This document shows, piece after piece, positions 33,901-40,911 of a DNA stretch of 49,565 nucleotides (its first letter is position 1; each line of letters begins with the position of its first letter). The notes under the pieces are model-generated. The model was given only the letters and a program-made list of their open reading frames with translations, made no database searches and had not been told where the DNA came from. The DNA is from Nonomuraea candida (GTDB lineage Bacteria > Actinomycetota > Actinomycetes > Streptosporangiales > Streptosporangiaceae). The stretch covers positions 1 to 49,565 of the forward strand of contig NZ_JOAG01000060.1 of NCBI RefSeq assembly GCF_000725485.1, given 5' to 3'. Both the position numbers and the translations under genes were made by a program.

Positions 33901-35825
33901 GGAGCCTGATCGGCGTCGCGTCGGCGGTGGTGCTCGCCCTCGGGCTGACCGCCACCCCGGCCGCCGCCAAGACCGCCGGAAACGTCACCGGGAACGTCAC
34001 CGGGAACGTCACGGGGAACGTCACGGGGAACGTCACGGGGAACGTCACGGGGAACGTCACGGGGAACGTCACGGGGAACATCGCCGCGAACAGCCTCGCC
34101 GCGAACCTCGCGGCGAATCCCGGTTTCGAGGAGGGGCTGACCGGCTGGACCTGCTCGGCGACCGCCGCCGCGCAGGCCGTCACCGCGCCCGTGCACGGCG
34201 GGACGAAGGCGCTGCGCGCCACCCCGGCCGGCAGCGACACCGCCCGCTGCCGGCAGACCGTCACCGTCCGGCCGAACACGGCCTACCAGCTCTCGGCCTG
34301 GGTTCAGGGCGGTTACGTGTTCCTGGGGGCCACCGGGACGGGGGTCAACGCCAGCACGTGGGGCTCGCCGGGCGCGGCCTGGGCGCAGCTCAGGACGTCC
34401 TTCACGACGGGCGCCTCGACCACGTCGGTGACGATCCACGTCAACGGCTGGTACGGCCAGGGCGCCTACCATGCCGACGACGTGGTGCTCGACGGCCCCG
34501 GCGGAGAGCCCGACACCCAGGCCCCGAGCGTCCCGGGCGGCCTGGCCGTCGGCGGCGCCACCTCCTCGTCGCTCACCCTGACCTGGTCGGCCTCGACCGA
34601 CAACGTCGGGGTCGCCCGCTACGAGGTCTCGCGCGACGGCGGCGCCCCCGTCGCCGTCACGGGCACCACCCACCGGGCGACGGGGCTGGCCGCGCGCACG
34701 GCGTACCGCTTCAAGGTGCGCGCCTGCGACGCCGCCGGCAACTGCTCGGCCTACTCGCCCGAGGCGAGCGGCACCACGACCGCCGACGGCGGCGGGGGAG
34801 AGCTGCCCGAGCGGGTGCTGGTCGGCTACCTGCACGCCTCATTCGCCAACGGGTCCGGATATATCCGGATGAGTGACGTGCCCGACGAGTGGGACGTCAT
34901 CAACCTCGCCTTCGGCGAGCCCACCTCGGTCACCTCGGGCGACATCAGGTTCCGCCAGTGCCCGGCCGCCGAGTGCCCGAACGTCGAGCCCGAGGCCGAC
35001 TTCATCGCCGCCATCAAGGACAAGCAGGCCCGGGGCAAGAAGGTGCTGATCTCGATCGGCGGCCAGAACGGCCAGGTCCAGCTCACCACGGCGGCGGCCC
35101 GCGACAAGTTCGTCGAGTCCGTCTCCGCGATCATCGACAGGTACGGCCTCGACGGCCTCGACATCGACTTCGAGGGCCACTCCCTCTACCTCAACCCCGG
35201 CGACACCGACCTCGCCGCGCCCACCACCCCCGTCATCGTCAACCTGATCTCCGCGCTCAAGACGCTCAAGAGCCGCTACGGCGCGAAGTTCACGCTGACC
35301 ATGGCCCCGGAGACGTTCTTCGTCCAGCTCGGCTTCCAGTTCTACGGCCCCGGCCCGAACGGCGCGGCCGACAACAGGAGCGCCTCCTACCTGCCCGTCA
35401 TCCACGCCATGCGCGACGACCTGACCCTGCTCCACGTGCAGGACTACAACTCGGGGCCGATCATGGGCCTCGACGGCCAGTACCACACGATGGGCGGGCA
35501 CGACTTCCACGTGGCCATGACGGACATGCTGCTGGCCGGGTTCCCGATCATGGGCAGTCCGGGCAACGTGTTCCCGCCGCTGCGCCAGGACCAGGTGGCC
35601 ATCGGGCTGCCCGCCTCGGTCAACGCGGGCAACGGGTTCACCAGCGTCGCGGAGGTGCAGAAGGCGTTCGACTGCCTGGCCAAGGGCACGAACTGCGGGC
35701 CGTACCGGCCGCGCGGGGTCTACCCGGGGCTGCGCGGCCTGATGACCTGGTCGATCAACTGGGACCGGCACAACGGCCACGAGTTCTCCCGCAACCACCG
35801 CGCCTACCTGGACGCCCTGCCGTAA
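33897..35825 (+). CDS. Secreted GH18 chitinase with GNVT repeat linker
   Basis: This 642-aa exported enzyme has a signal peptide (1-24), eight GNVT tetrapeptides (28-59), a CBM4/9/16-like module (70-198), a fibronectin III domain (205-293) and a canonical GH18 barrel (305-642) with DGLDIDFE (419-426; acid Glu426). The catalytic domain resembles that of gene 1, and the binding modules that of gene 3. GNVT contains an N-x-T sequon in every unit. ATG 33897 overlaps the previous stop; the much longer upstream frame is a shadow of gene 3. The stop lies in the first unit of the downstream 16-bp repeat. Confidence 0.9.
   Translation: MRSLIGVASAVVLALGLTATPAAAKTAGNVTGNVTGNVTGNVTGNVTGNVTGNVTGNVTGNIAANSLAANLAANPGFEEGLTGWTCSATAAAQAVTAPVHGGTKALRATPAGSDTARCRQTVTVRPNTAYQLSAWVQGGYVFLGATGTGVNASTWGSPGAAWAQLRTSFTTGASTTSVTIHVNGWYGQGAYHADDVVLDGPGGEPDTQAPSVPGGLAVGGATSSSLTLTWSASTDNVGVARYEVSRDGGAPVAVTGTTHRATGLAARTAYRFKVRACDAAGNCSAYSPEASGTTTADGGGGELPERVLVGYLHASFANGSGYIRMSDVPDEWDVINLAFGEPTSVTSGDIRFRQCPAAECPNVEPEADFIAAIKDKQARGKKVLISIGGQNGQVQLTTAAARDKFVESVSAIIDRYGLDGLDIDFEGHSLYLNPGDTDLAAPTTPVIVNLISALKTLKSRYGAKFTLTMAPETFFVQLGFQFYGPGPNGAADNRSASYLPVIHAMRDDLTLLHVQDYNSGPIMGLDGQYHTMGGHDFHVAMTDMLLAGFPIMGSPGNVFPPLRQDQVAIGLPASVNAGNGFTSVAEVQKAFDCLAKGTNCGPYRPRGVYPGLRGLMTWSINWDRHNGHEFSRNHRAYLDALP
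33978..34073. repeat. 12-bp in-frame tandem repeat encoding GNVT x8
   Basis: Eight 12-bp units (consensus GGGAACGTCACG). The five central copies are virtually identical, which suggests recent expansion. A ninth, diverged unit encodes GNIA. Confidence 0.92.
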
Positions 35826-35932
35826 CCACGCCCGCCCGTAACCACGCCCACCCGTAACCACGCCCACCCGTAACCACGCCCACCCGTAACCACGCCCGCC
35901 CGTGACCAAGCCCACCCACGACCACGCCCACC
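35821..35932. repeat. 16-bp tandem repeat, seven units, at the chitinase operon end
   Basis: Seven 16-bp units (consensus CGTAACCACGCCCACC) begin inside the last codons of the chitinase and include its TAA stop in the first copy; the last two copies are diverged. Confidence 0.92.
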
Positions 35933-35937
35933 CGCGG

Positions 35938-35989
35938 CCGGCTCGCCCGAGCCGGTCGCGGAGCGCCTGAACCGGCCGGCCGGTTCAGG
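35938..35989. terminator. Double hairpin, bidirectional terminator
   Basis: CCGGCTC-GCCC-GAGCCGG (35938-35955) is followed by a perfect 24-nt palindrome (35966-35989, CCTGAACCGGCC then its reverse complement). The second includes the stop codon of the convergent NarG-like gene. Together they can end both converging transcripts. Confidence 0.7.
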
Positions 35990-37562
35990 TGAGGCGGACG
36001 AGCTGGGTGGGTTTGAGCGGGATGCCCAGACCGGGCGGCCGGTAGGTGGGCAGCGCCTCGCCGTACTCGTGCATCCAGGCGTGGTCCACCAGCAGCCGCA
36101 TCCGCCCGTCCGCCGGCGCCCCGCCCGGCTCGGCCCGGGCCGCGGCGCCGGCCCACCCCGCAAGCGCCCCGGCCACCAGCTCCGGGTCGGGCGGCGACAG
36201 GTCGCAGTGCTCGTCGGGCCCGATCAGCAGGTCCACGTCCGGCGGCAGCGGGTAGATCGGCCGCGGCAGGGCCAGCACGCGCGGCGGCGGCGCCATCGGC
36301 CAGCCGTCGCGCACCGCCTCCAGCAGCACCGACCGCGCCGACCTGCGCGCGAACAGCCCGTCCGCCAGCGCCCAGCTCAGCGCGCCCACGTCGGCCCGGT
36401 CCTCGCCGCAGGCGTGCAGGCACAGGTACGGCACCAGCGGGATGCCCTCCTGCCCGGCCTGCGCCCACCCGCCGCCGCACCCGGTCAGCACCAGCAGCGC
36501 CAGCATCGCCCGGTAGGCGGTGTCGGCGTGCGGCGTCTCCAGCCGGCCCGGCACGATCACGCACCGCCCGCCGGTCTTCTCCGCCGTCACGCCCAGCTCC
36601 CGCGCCGTCTTCAGCGCCCGCGACGGGGTCACCCCCGTGTACGCCTCCTGCCAGCCCGGCGTGTACGGCTCGCCGCGGTCGTCGTACCCCGAAGGCCACA
36701 CGCCCGGCAGCCCGGGGCGCGCCACCCCGTACACGGCCAGCAGCAGGTCGAACACCGTCGTCACCAGCTCGCCGCCGTCGCGCACCACGGGCACGCCGCG
36801 CCGCAGCACCCCCGTCCCGTCGTCGAAGCGCGGCAGCAGCACCTCCACCGCCTCACCGCCGTACACGCTGAGCCGGTCGCACACCCCGCCCGCCAGCCCG
36901 CCCGGCACGTATCCCGACTCCCGCTCGCGCAACCGCACCAGGAACGGCAGGTCGGTGCGCTCCAGCGCGTGCCCGTCGAACGGCGTGCGGTCCAGGAAGA
37001 ACTCCTTGAGCAGCACGTGCCCCATGGCCATGGCCAGCGCCCCGTCCGTGCCCGGCCGGACCACCAGCGTCTCGTCCGACAGCCGCGTCGGGTGCGTGCC
37101 GATCGCGACCACCTTCTGCCCCTTGTAGCGCCCGGCGATCACCCAGGGGGTGTCCGCGGTGCGTACCAGGCGGTTGTTCTCCCCCCACAGCAGCACGTAG
37201 GCCGCCCGCGCCCAGTCGTCCGCCCCCGGGCCGGTGAAGCGCGGCCCCAGCACCTGCTCGGGCGCGCACGGATGCTCGGTCAGCACCGCGCCGCCCAGCT
37301 CGCCCACCACCCCCGCCAGCGGTGAGGTGGCCAGCGCCGCCACCTGCTCGGCCCCGTGCACGGCGGCGGTGTAGGCGATCGCCGCCGCGGCCAGCTCCGC
37401 CGCCGTCCCGTCGTCCAGCGGCACGCGCCGCTCGCCCCGCGCCCGCCGGTAGAGCTGTGAATCTCCTGTGAGTTTCGCCCAGGCCGCGACCGGGTCGCGC
37501 AGCCCACCCCTCACCTCGAAGTAGAGCCTGACCAGTGCCTGGTTGACCTGCGATCCCCCCAT
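35985..37562 (-). CDS. Stand-alone, eroded NarG-like protein (molybdopterin oxidoreductase family)
   Basis: This 525-aa protein aligns by eye with pieces of nitrate reductase alpha subunits: RDPVAAW (22-28), LLWGENN (124-130; compare IIAWGSN), RYKGQKVVAI (145-154), PGTDGALAMAMGHVLLKEF (170-188), YDDRGEPYTPGW (293-304), GGGWAQAGQE (363-372) and DHAWMHEYGEALPTYRPP (493-510). NarG is about 1,240 aa. Missing are the N-terminal Fe-S (FS0) region, a large middle part between the last two blocks and the C-terminal pterin domain. Where NarG has the Mo-ligand Asp (YDWYCDLP) this protein reads LTEHPCAPE. No narH, narJ or narI is near. It is a long intact frame, so probably expressed, but nitrate reduction is unlikely. 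ATG 37562 has no clear SD. Confidence 0.75.
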   Translation of the reverse strand: MGGSQVNQALVRLYFEVRGGLRDPVAAWAKLTGDSQLYRRARGERRVPLDDGTAAELAAAAIAYTAAVHGAEQVAALATSPLAGVVGELGGAVLTEHPCAPEQVLGPRFTGPGADDWARAAYVLLWGENNRLVRTADTPWVIAGRYKGQKVVAIGTHPTRLSDETLVVRPGTDGALAMAMGHVLLKEFFLDRTPFDGHALERTDLPFLVRLRERESGYVPGGLAGGVCDRLSVYGGEAVEVLLPRFDDGTGVLRRGVPVVRDGGELVTTVFDLLLAVYGVARPGLPGVWPSGYDDRGEPYTPGWQEAYTGVTPSRALKTARELGVTAEKTGGRCVIVPGRLETPHADTAYRAMLALLVLTGCGGGWAQAGQEGIPLVPYLCLHACGEDRADVGALSWALADGLFARRSARSVLLEAVRDGWPMAPPPRVLALPRPIYPLPPDVDLLIGPDEHCDLSPPDPELVAGALAGWAGAAARAEPGGAPADGRMRLLVDHAWMHEYGEALPTYRPPGLGIPLKPTQLVRLT

Positions 37563-37590
37563 GGAAAAAGTTCAGCACAGACGGTGATGT

Positions 37591-37604
37591 CGTATCGGGA
37601 TACG
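37591..37604. promoter_or_regulatory. Palindrome in the divergent NarG-like / GT-C spacer
   Basis: CGTATCGGGATACG is a perfect 6-2-6 inverted repeat in the 117-bp divergent spacer, 28 bp upstream of the NarG-like start. It is a candidate operator for either gene. Confidence 0.4.
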
Positions 37605-37679
37605 TGTCGGCATGTCGGGGATAAGAATTGGAAGCCCAGGTGGCGGCAGTCCCCCGGGTACGGCAGGCTAGAGGCCGCC

Positions 37680-39065
37680 ATGGATTACGCACTTCTCACG
37701 GGGATCGTCCTCGTCGCCGGTGTCGCGCTCGCTCTCGTCGCCCAATGGCGTGACTGGCGGCCTCCGCTCATCGTCGCCATCCTGGTGGGCGTCGCCGTCC
37801 GCGTGCTCATCATGTACACCTCGGCGATCGACTCCTGGCAGCCGGTCGACTTCGTGGAGAGCTTCAAGCCCGCGGGCGAGGCCGTGCTGCGGGGCGAGGA
37901 CCCGGTGCTGGCCAGCGAGGGCGGCTGGCACTTCCTGCCGACCATCCCCTACGTCTACGGCATCCTGCTGTGGCTGGGCATCCCGTGGGAATACGCCGGC
38001 CGCCTGGTCACGGTGGTCGCCGACATCGTGCTGATCCCGCTGGTGGCCAAGCTGGCCGGCGGCCCCAAGGCGTCGCTGCGCGCCCTGCAGTACGCGCTCA
38101 ACCCGCTCGCCGTGCTCATCGCCTCCGTCCACGGCCAGGTGGAGCCGGTCGCGCTCGTCTTCGGCGTGGCCGCGTTCGTGGTCGCCCGCGGCCCCGGCCA
38201 CCCCGACCGGCCGGGCCTGGTCACCGACGTGGTGGGCAAGGTGCGCAGGGGCGTGGCGGCCTACGGCGTGCGCGCCTCCATCCCGCGGGTCATCGGCCGC
38301 GGCGGCATGCTGCACCGGGCCCTGCTGCCCGGCCCCGACGACCGCGCCCACCTCAGGCGCGGCGCGCTGGCCGGCGCGCTCATGGGCCTGGCGCTGTGCG
38401 CGAAGAGCTGGCCGATCTGGCTGATCCCCGGCTTCCTGCTGCTGCTGCCCAACCTGCGCGCCCGCATCGTCGGCCTGTTCACCACCGGGCTGGTGCCGCT
38501 GTTCTTCCTGGTGACGCTGCCGATCTTCGCGGGCACGCGGCTCGACCAGATCCCGGCGGTCATCGACACCATCCGCGACATCCGGCCGATCGTCGGCGAA
38601 TACGGCTGGACCCCGTGGTTCACCGGCGGCGACTGGGCCCTGCGGCCCGACCTGGCCTCGTTCGGCACCAACCTCATCTACGGCTGCGTGATCCTGGCCA
38701 TCCTCTGGTGGCGGCGGGCCGACCCGGTCGACATGACCACGGCCATCCTGCTGGTGTTCATGGTGGTGACGCCCCGGCTCGGCGCCCAGTACCTGCTGTG
38801 GTTCATGCCGTTCCTGGTCGCCCGGCCCACCAGGTTCGCCTGGCCGGCCGTCCTGGCGGTCTCGCTGTGGTCGGGCTACGGCTACCTCGTCATGACGCAG
38901 TTCGACGTCAACGGCTGGTGGCTGCAGCACTCCTACTGGTCGCGGGCCTCGATCCTGCTGCTGCCGATCCTGGCCCTGGCCATGCCGTGGGGCCGCCGCG
39001 TCGCGACGGCCCCGGCCCCGGCCGGCGACCTGGCGTCACCGGCCCGGATCACGTCACCGGCATAG
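37680..39065 (+). CDS. GT-C type polyprenol-phosphate-sugar glycosyltransferase
   Basis: This 461-aa membrane protein has about ten hydrophobic helices and an early periplasmic loop with DSWQPVDFVESFKPAGEAVLRGEDP, an acidic-residue layout like GT-C/GT87 mannosyltransferases that use polyprenol-phosphate sugars to decorate lipids or proteins outside the membrane. ALCAKSWPIWLIPGFLLLLP and TPRLGAQYLLWFMPFL are typical family segments. Substrate is not readable. The ATG at 37680 begins the first helix. Its last 12 bp overlap the convergent erm gene. Confidence 0.8.
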   Translation: MDYALLTGIVLVAGVALALVAQWRDWRPPLIVAILVGVAVRVLIMYTSAIDSWQPVDFVESFKPAGEAVLRGEDPVLASEGGWHFLPTIPYVYGILLWLGIPWEYAGRLVTVVADIVLIPLVAKLAGGPKASLRALQYALNPLAVLIASVHGQVEPVALVFGVAAFVVARGPGHPDRPGLVTDVVGKVRRGVAAYGVRASIPRVIGRGGMLHRALLPGPDDRAHLRRGALAGALMGLALCAKSWPIWLIPGFLLLLPNLRARIVGLFTTGLVPLFFLVTLPIFAGTRLDQIPAVIDTIRDIRPIVGEYGWTPWFTGGDWALRPDLASFGTNLIYGCVILAILWWRRADPVDMTTAILLVFMVVTPRLGAQYLLWFMPFLVARPTRFAWPAVLAVSLWSGYGYLVMTQFDVNGWWLQHSYWSRASILLLPILALAMPWGRRVATAPAPAGDLASPARITSPA

Positions 39066-39878
39066 GCGCCCCCACAACGTGACCCACTGGTCGGGGTGCA
39101 CGTGGCCCACGACGGCGTCGCGGGCCACGCCGGCCGCCTCCAGCGCGGCGTCCACGCCGTCGTAGCGCGTCTTCAGCGAGGCGCGCACCGAGCCGCCCAC
39201 CCCGCCGAAGCCCAGCTCGACCAGCTCCAGGTAGGAGCGGCGGCCGGTGACGAGCGGCTCCGGCCTGCGCTCGACGCGCAGGATCGCCGAGTCCACGGCC
39301 GGTACGGGACGGAAGCTCTCCCTGCCGACCGTGTCGCCCAGCCGCCAGGAGAACCACGGCCACGACTCCACCGTGACCAGGCTCCACCGGCCGTAGTCGC
39401 CGGTGCGCTTGCGGGCGTACTCGCGCTGGGTGAGCAGCGTCGCCGAGGTGAGCGCCGGCGCCCGCAGGCACCAGTCCACGATCTTCGACGTGACCGAGTA
39501 GGGGATGTTCCCCACGACCGCGAACGGCTCGCGCGGCGCCCGCGCGGCCGTGAAGTCGCCCCTGACCACCTCGATCCGGGGATCGCTGCGCGTGCGCGAG
39601 GCCAGCAGCCCCGCCAGCCGCGGGTCGATCTCGTAGCCGACGACCCGCGCGCCCGCCGAGGCCAGCGCCAGGGTGAGCGCGCCCTCGCCCGCGCCGGGCT
39701 CCAGCACGAGCCCCTCGGGTGCGGCGGCCTTGACCATCAGGTCGACGGCATGCCTGTCGACCAGGAAATTCTGCGACAGCTCGCGTCTCGCCCGATCCAC
39801 GGGCGTGCGGCTGCCGCCGCTGTTCCTGGCCTTCTTCTGGGTGTGTGAATAGTTACGGTGAGCGTGATCTTTCGCCAC
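39054..39878 (-). CDS. erm: Erm-type 23S rRNA adenine-N6 methyltransferase
   Basis: This 274-aa enzyme should methylate the A2058-equivalent of 23S rRNA, giving macrolide/lincosamide/streptogramin B resistance. It has a basic N-terminal extension, RRELSQNFL (31-39), SAM motif I LEPGAGEGALT (59-69), YEIDPRL (82-88), RGDFT (106-110) and the Erm catalytic NIPYSVTSKIVDW (124-136). The C-terminal domain is of normal length. KsgA is the related housekeeping enzyme, but RRELSQNFL and the overall pattern favour Erm. Start GTG 39878 has AAAGGG 7 nt upstream. A leader region with short ORFs precedes it (39879-40088). Confidence 0.88.
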   Translation of the reverse strand: MAKDHAHRNYSHTQKKARNSGGSRTPVDRARRELSQNFLVDRHAVDLMVKAAAPEGLVLEPGAGEGALTLALASAGARVVGYEIDPRLAGLLASRTRSDPRIEVVRGDFTAARAPREPFAVVGNIPYSVTSKIVDWCLRAPALTSATLLTQREYARKRTGDYGRWSLVTVESWPWFSWRLGDTVGRESFRPVPAVDSAILRVERRPEPLVTGRRSYLELVELGFGGVGGSVRASLKTRYDGVDAALEAAGVARDAVVGHVHPDQWVTLWGRLCR

Positions 39879-39923
39879 GGCACTGCCCTTTCGGGTCCTT
39901 GAGATCGACAGGTCTCGAAGGGC
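39879..39923 (-). promoter_or_regulatory. SD-masking hairpin before erm
   Basis: On the minus strand GCCCTT (39923-39918) is complementary to AAGGGC (39890-39885), which contains the erm ribosome-binding site AAAGGG (39891-39886). A competing stem pairs GGGCCCTT with AAGGACCC around an inner GAGA/TCTC helix and would free the SD. Such mutually exclusive folds are the hallmark of erm translational attenuation. Confidence 0.55.
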
Positions 39924-39951
39924 CCTGGGCGCGCCTGCGGACGCTCGGCCT

Positions 39952-39969
39952 CAGGTCGGCGAAGTCATC
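39952..39969 (-). CDS. Five-codon mini-ORF (MTSPT) upstream of erm
   Basis: ATG ACT TCG CCG ACC TGA. Its ATG overlaps the stop of the 25-codon leader ORF (ATGA), and its stop is 73 nt before the erm start. It may be read by terminating ribosomes; too short to judge by coding content. Confidence 0.3.
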
Positions 39970-40042
39970 GGGTCCGCGGGCGGGCCAGAGCCCGGCCGTC
40001 GCGGATGCGGATGAAAACCTGGCAGGTGAACATGCATGACAT
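39965..40042 (-). CDS. Candidate 25-aa erm leader peptide with Arg-Ile-Arg motif
   Basis: A 25-codon ORF between the erm promoter and erm, containing VFIRIRDGR and ending RPRTR. Known erm leader peptides stall macrolide-bound ribosomes; the R-x-R (+X+) motif, here R12-I13-R14, is an established stalling type. The ATG lies 7 nt after a TACAGT -10 box, so the ORF would start the transcript and be leaderless. In-frame Met4 is an alternative start. Confidence 0.5.
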   Translation of the reverse strand: MSCMFTCQVFIRIRDGRALARPRTR

Positions 40043-40049
40043 GCCGGTC

Positions 40050-40088
40050 ACTGTACGGAGCGGGCCCGCGGGGCGGCAACGCATTAAA
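40050..40088 (-). promoter_or_regulatory. erm promoter with WhiB7-like AT element
   Basis: On the minus strand TTTAAT (40088-40083), 3 nt, TTGCCG (40079-40074), an 18-bp spacer and TACAGT (40055-40050). An AT-rich element just upstream of the -35 is the recognised feature of WhiB7/WblC-dependent resistance-gene promoters in actinobacteria. The rest of the 355-bp spacer to the response regulator is the repeat array below and a plain GC-rich stretch. Confidence 0.55.
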
Positions 40089-40090
40089 CG

Positions 40091-40163
40091 GGGCACCGCA
40101 TCGTTCGGGGGCACCGCATCGCACGGGGGTACCGCATGGCACAGGGGGCACCGCGACGCACCG
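40091..40163. repeat. 18-bp imperfect tandem repeat, four units
   Basis: Four units of about 18 bp (consensus GGGCACCGCATCGCACGG) between the divergent erm and response-regulator promoters. Regular 18-bp spacing could present protein sites at a fixed helical interval, so they are candidate iterated operator sites. Confidence 0.8.
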
Positions 40164-40233
40164 GCGGGGCGCGTCGCGCGGCCGACCGCGGAGCTTTGAG
40201 CCCGCGTTGAACTGGCTCGGGTAGACCTGAGGC

Positions 40234-40911
40234 ATGGACCGACCGGCCAGGGTGCTCGTCGTGGACGACGAGCCGAACATCCGCGCCCTGCTCTCCCAGA
40301 CCCTGCGACTGGTGTCGTTCGAGGTCAGAACCGCGGAGACGGGCGCCGAGGCGGTGACGGCCGCCAGGGACTTCAAGCCCGACATCGTGGTGCTCGACGT
40401 CATGCTGGAGGACTTCGACGGCTTCGAGGTCGCCAGGCGGCTCGGCGAGCGCGTGCCCGTGCTGTTCCTCACCGCCCGCGACCGCGTCGAGGACCGCGTG
40501 CGCGGCCTGACGCTGGGCGCCGACGACTACGTGGCCAAGCCGTTCAGCCTGGAGGAGGTCGTGCTGCGCATCCGCGCGATCCTGCGGCGCAGCCGCGCCC
40601 GCCCCGAGCCGGACGTCCTGAGCTACGCCGACCTGGAGCTCGACCCGCAGGCCCACGAGGTGCGGCGGGCGGGCGTGCCGATCGACCTGTCGCCCACCGA
40701 GTTCAACCTGCTCGAATACCTCATGACCAACGCCGGGCGGGTGGTGAGCAAGGCGCAGATCCTCGACAGCGTCTGGCGCTACGACTTCGACGGCGACTCC
40801 AGCATCGTCGAGTCCTACGTCTACTACTTACGCAAGAAGATCGACACGTTCGAGCCGCAGCTCATCCACACCGTGCGGGGCGTCGGCTACACGCTGAGGA
40901 CCCCGCGGTGA
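40234..40911 (+). CDS. OmpR-family response regulator
   Basis: This 225-aa protein has a receiver domain (1-120; acidic pair Asp11/Asp12, phospho-acceptor Asp55 in VVLDVML, TAR and AKPF motifs) and an OmpR winged helix (about 130-223, LSPTEFNLLEYLMTNAGRVVSK, RGVGYTL). It is first in a six-gene run and its stop overlaps the kinase start (GTGA). It likely activates the efflux genes that follow. The 18-bp repeats upstream are candidate binding sites. Confidence 0.92.
   Translation: MDRPARVLVVDDEPNIRALLSQTLRLVSFEVRTAETGAEAVTAARDFKPDIVVLDVMLEDFDGFEVARRLGERVPVLFLTARDRVEDRVRGLTLGADDYVAKPFSLEEVVLRIRAILRRSRARPEPDVLSYADLELDPQAHEVRRAGVPIDLSPTEFNLLEYLMTNAGRVVSKAQILDSVWRYDFDGDSSIVESYVYYLRKKIDTFEPQLIHTVRGVGYTLRTPR

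Noticed and set aside
35821..35932. Repeats as a CRISPR array (also considered for 123-202, 8741-8815 and 40091-40163)
   Set aside because: Units are directly adjacent with no unique spacers, and no cas genes are present. They are ordinary minisatellites.
35985..37562. Functional respiratory nitrate reductase
   Set aside because: The Fe-S region, C-terminal pterin domain and Mo-ligand Asp context are missing, and there are no beta, gamma or chaperone genes.
39054..39878. Housekeeping KsgA 16S rRNA dimethyltransferase
   Set aside because: RRELSQNFL, the basic N-terminal extension and the resistance-style leader fit Erm better; the family ambiguity is noted.
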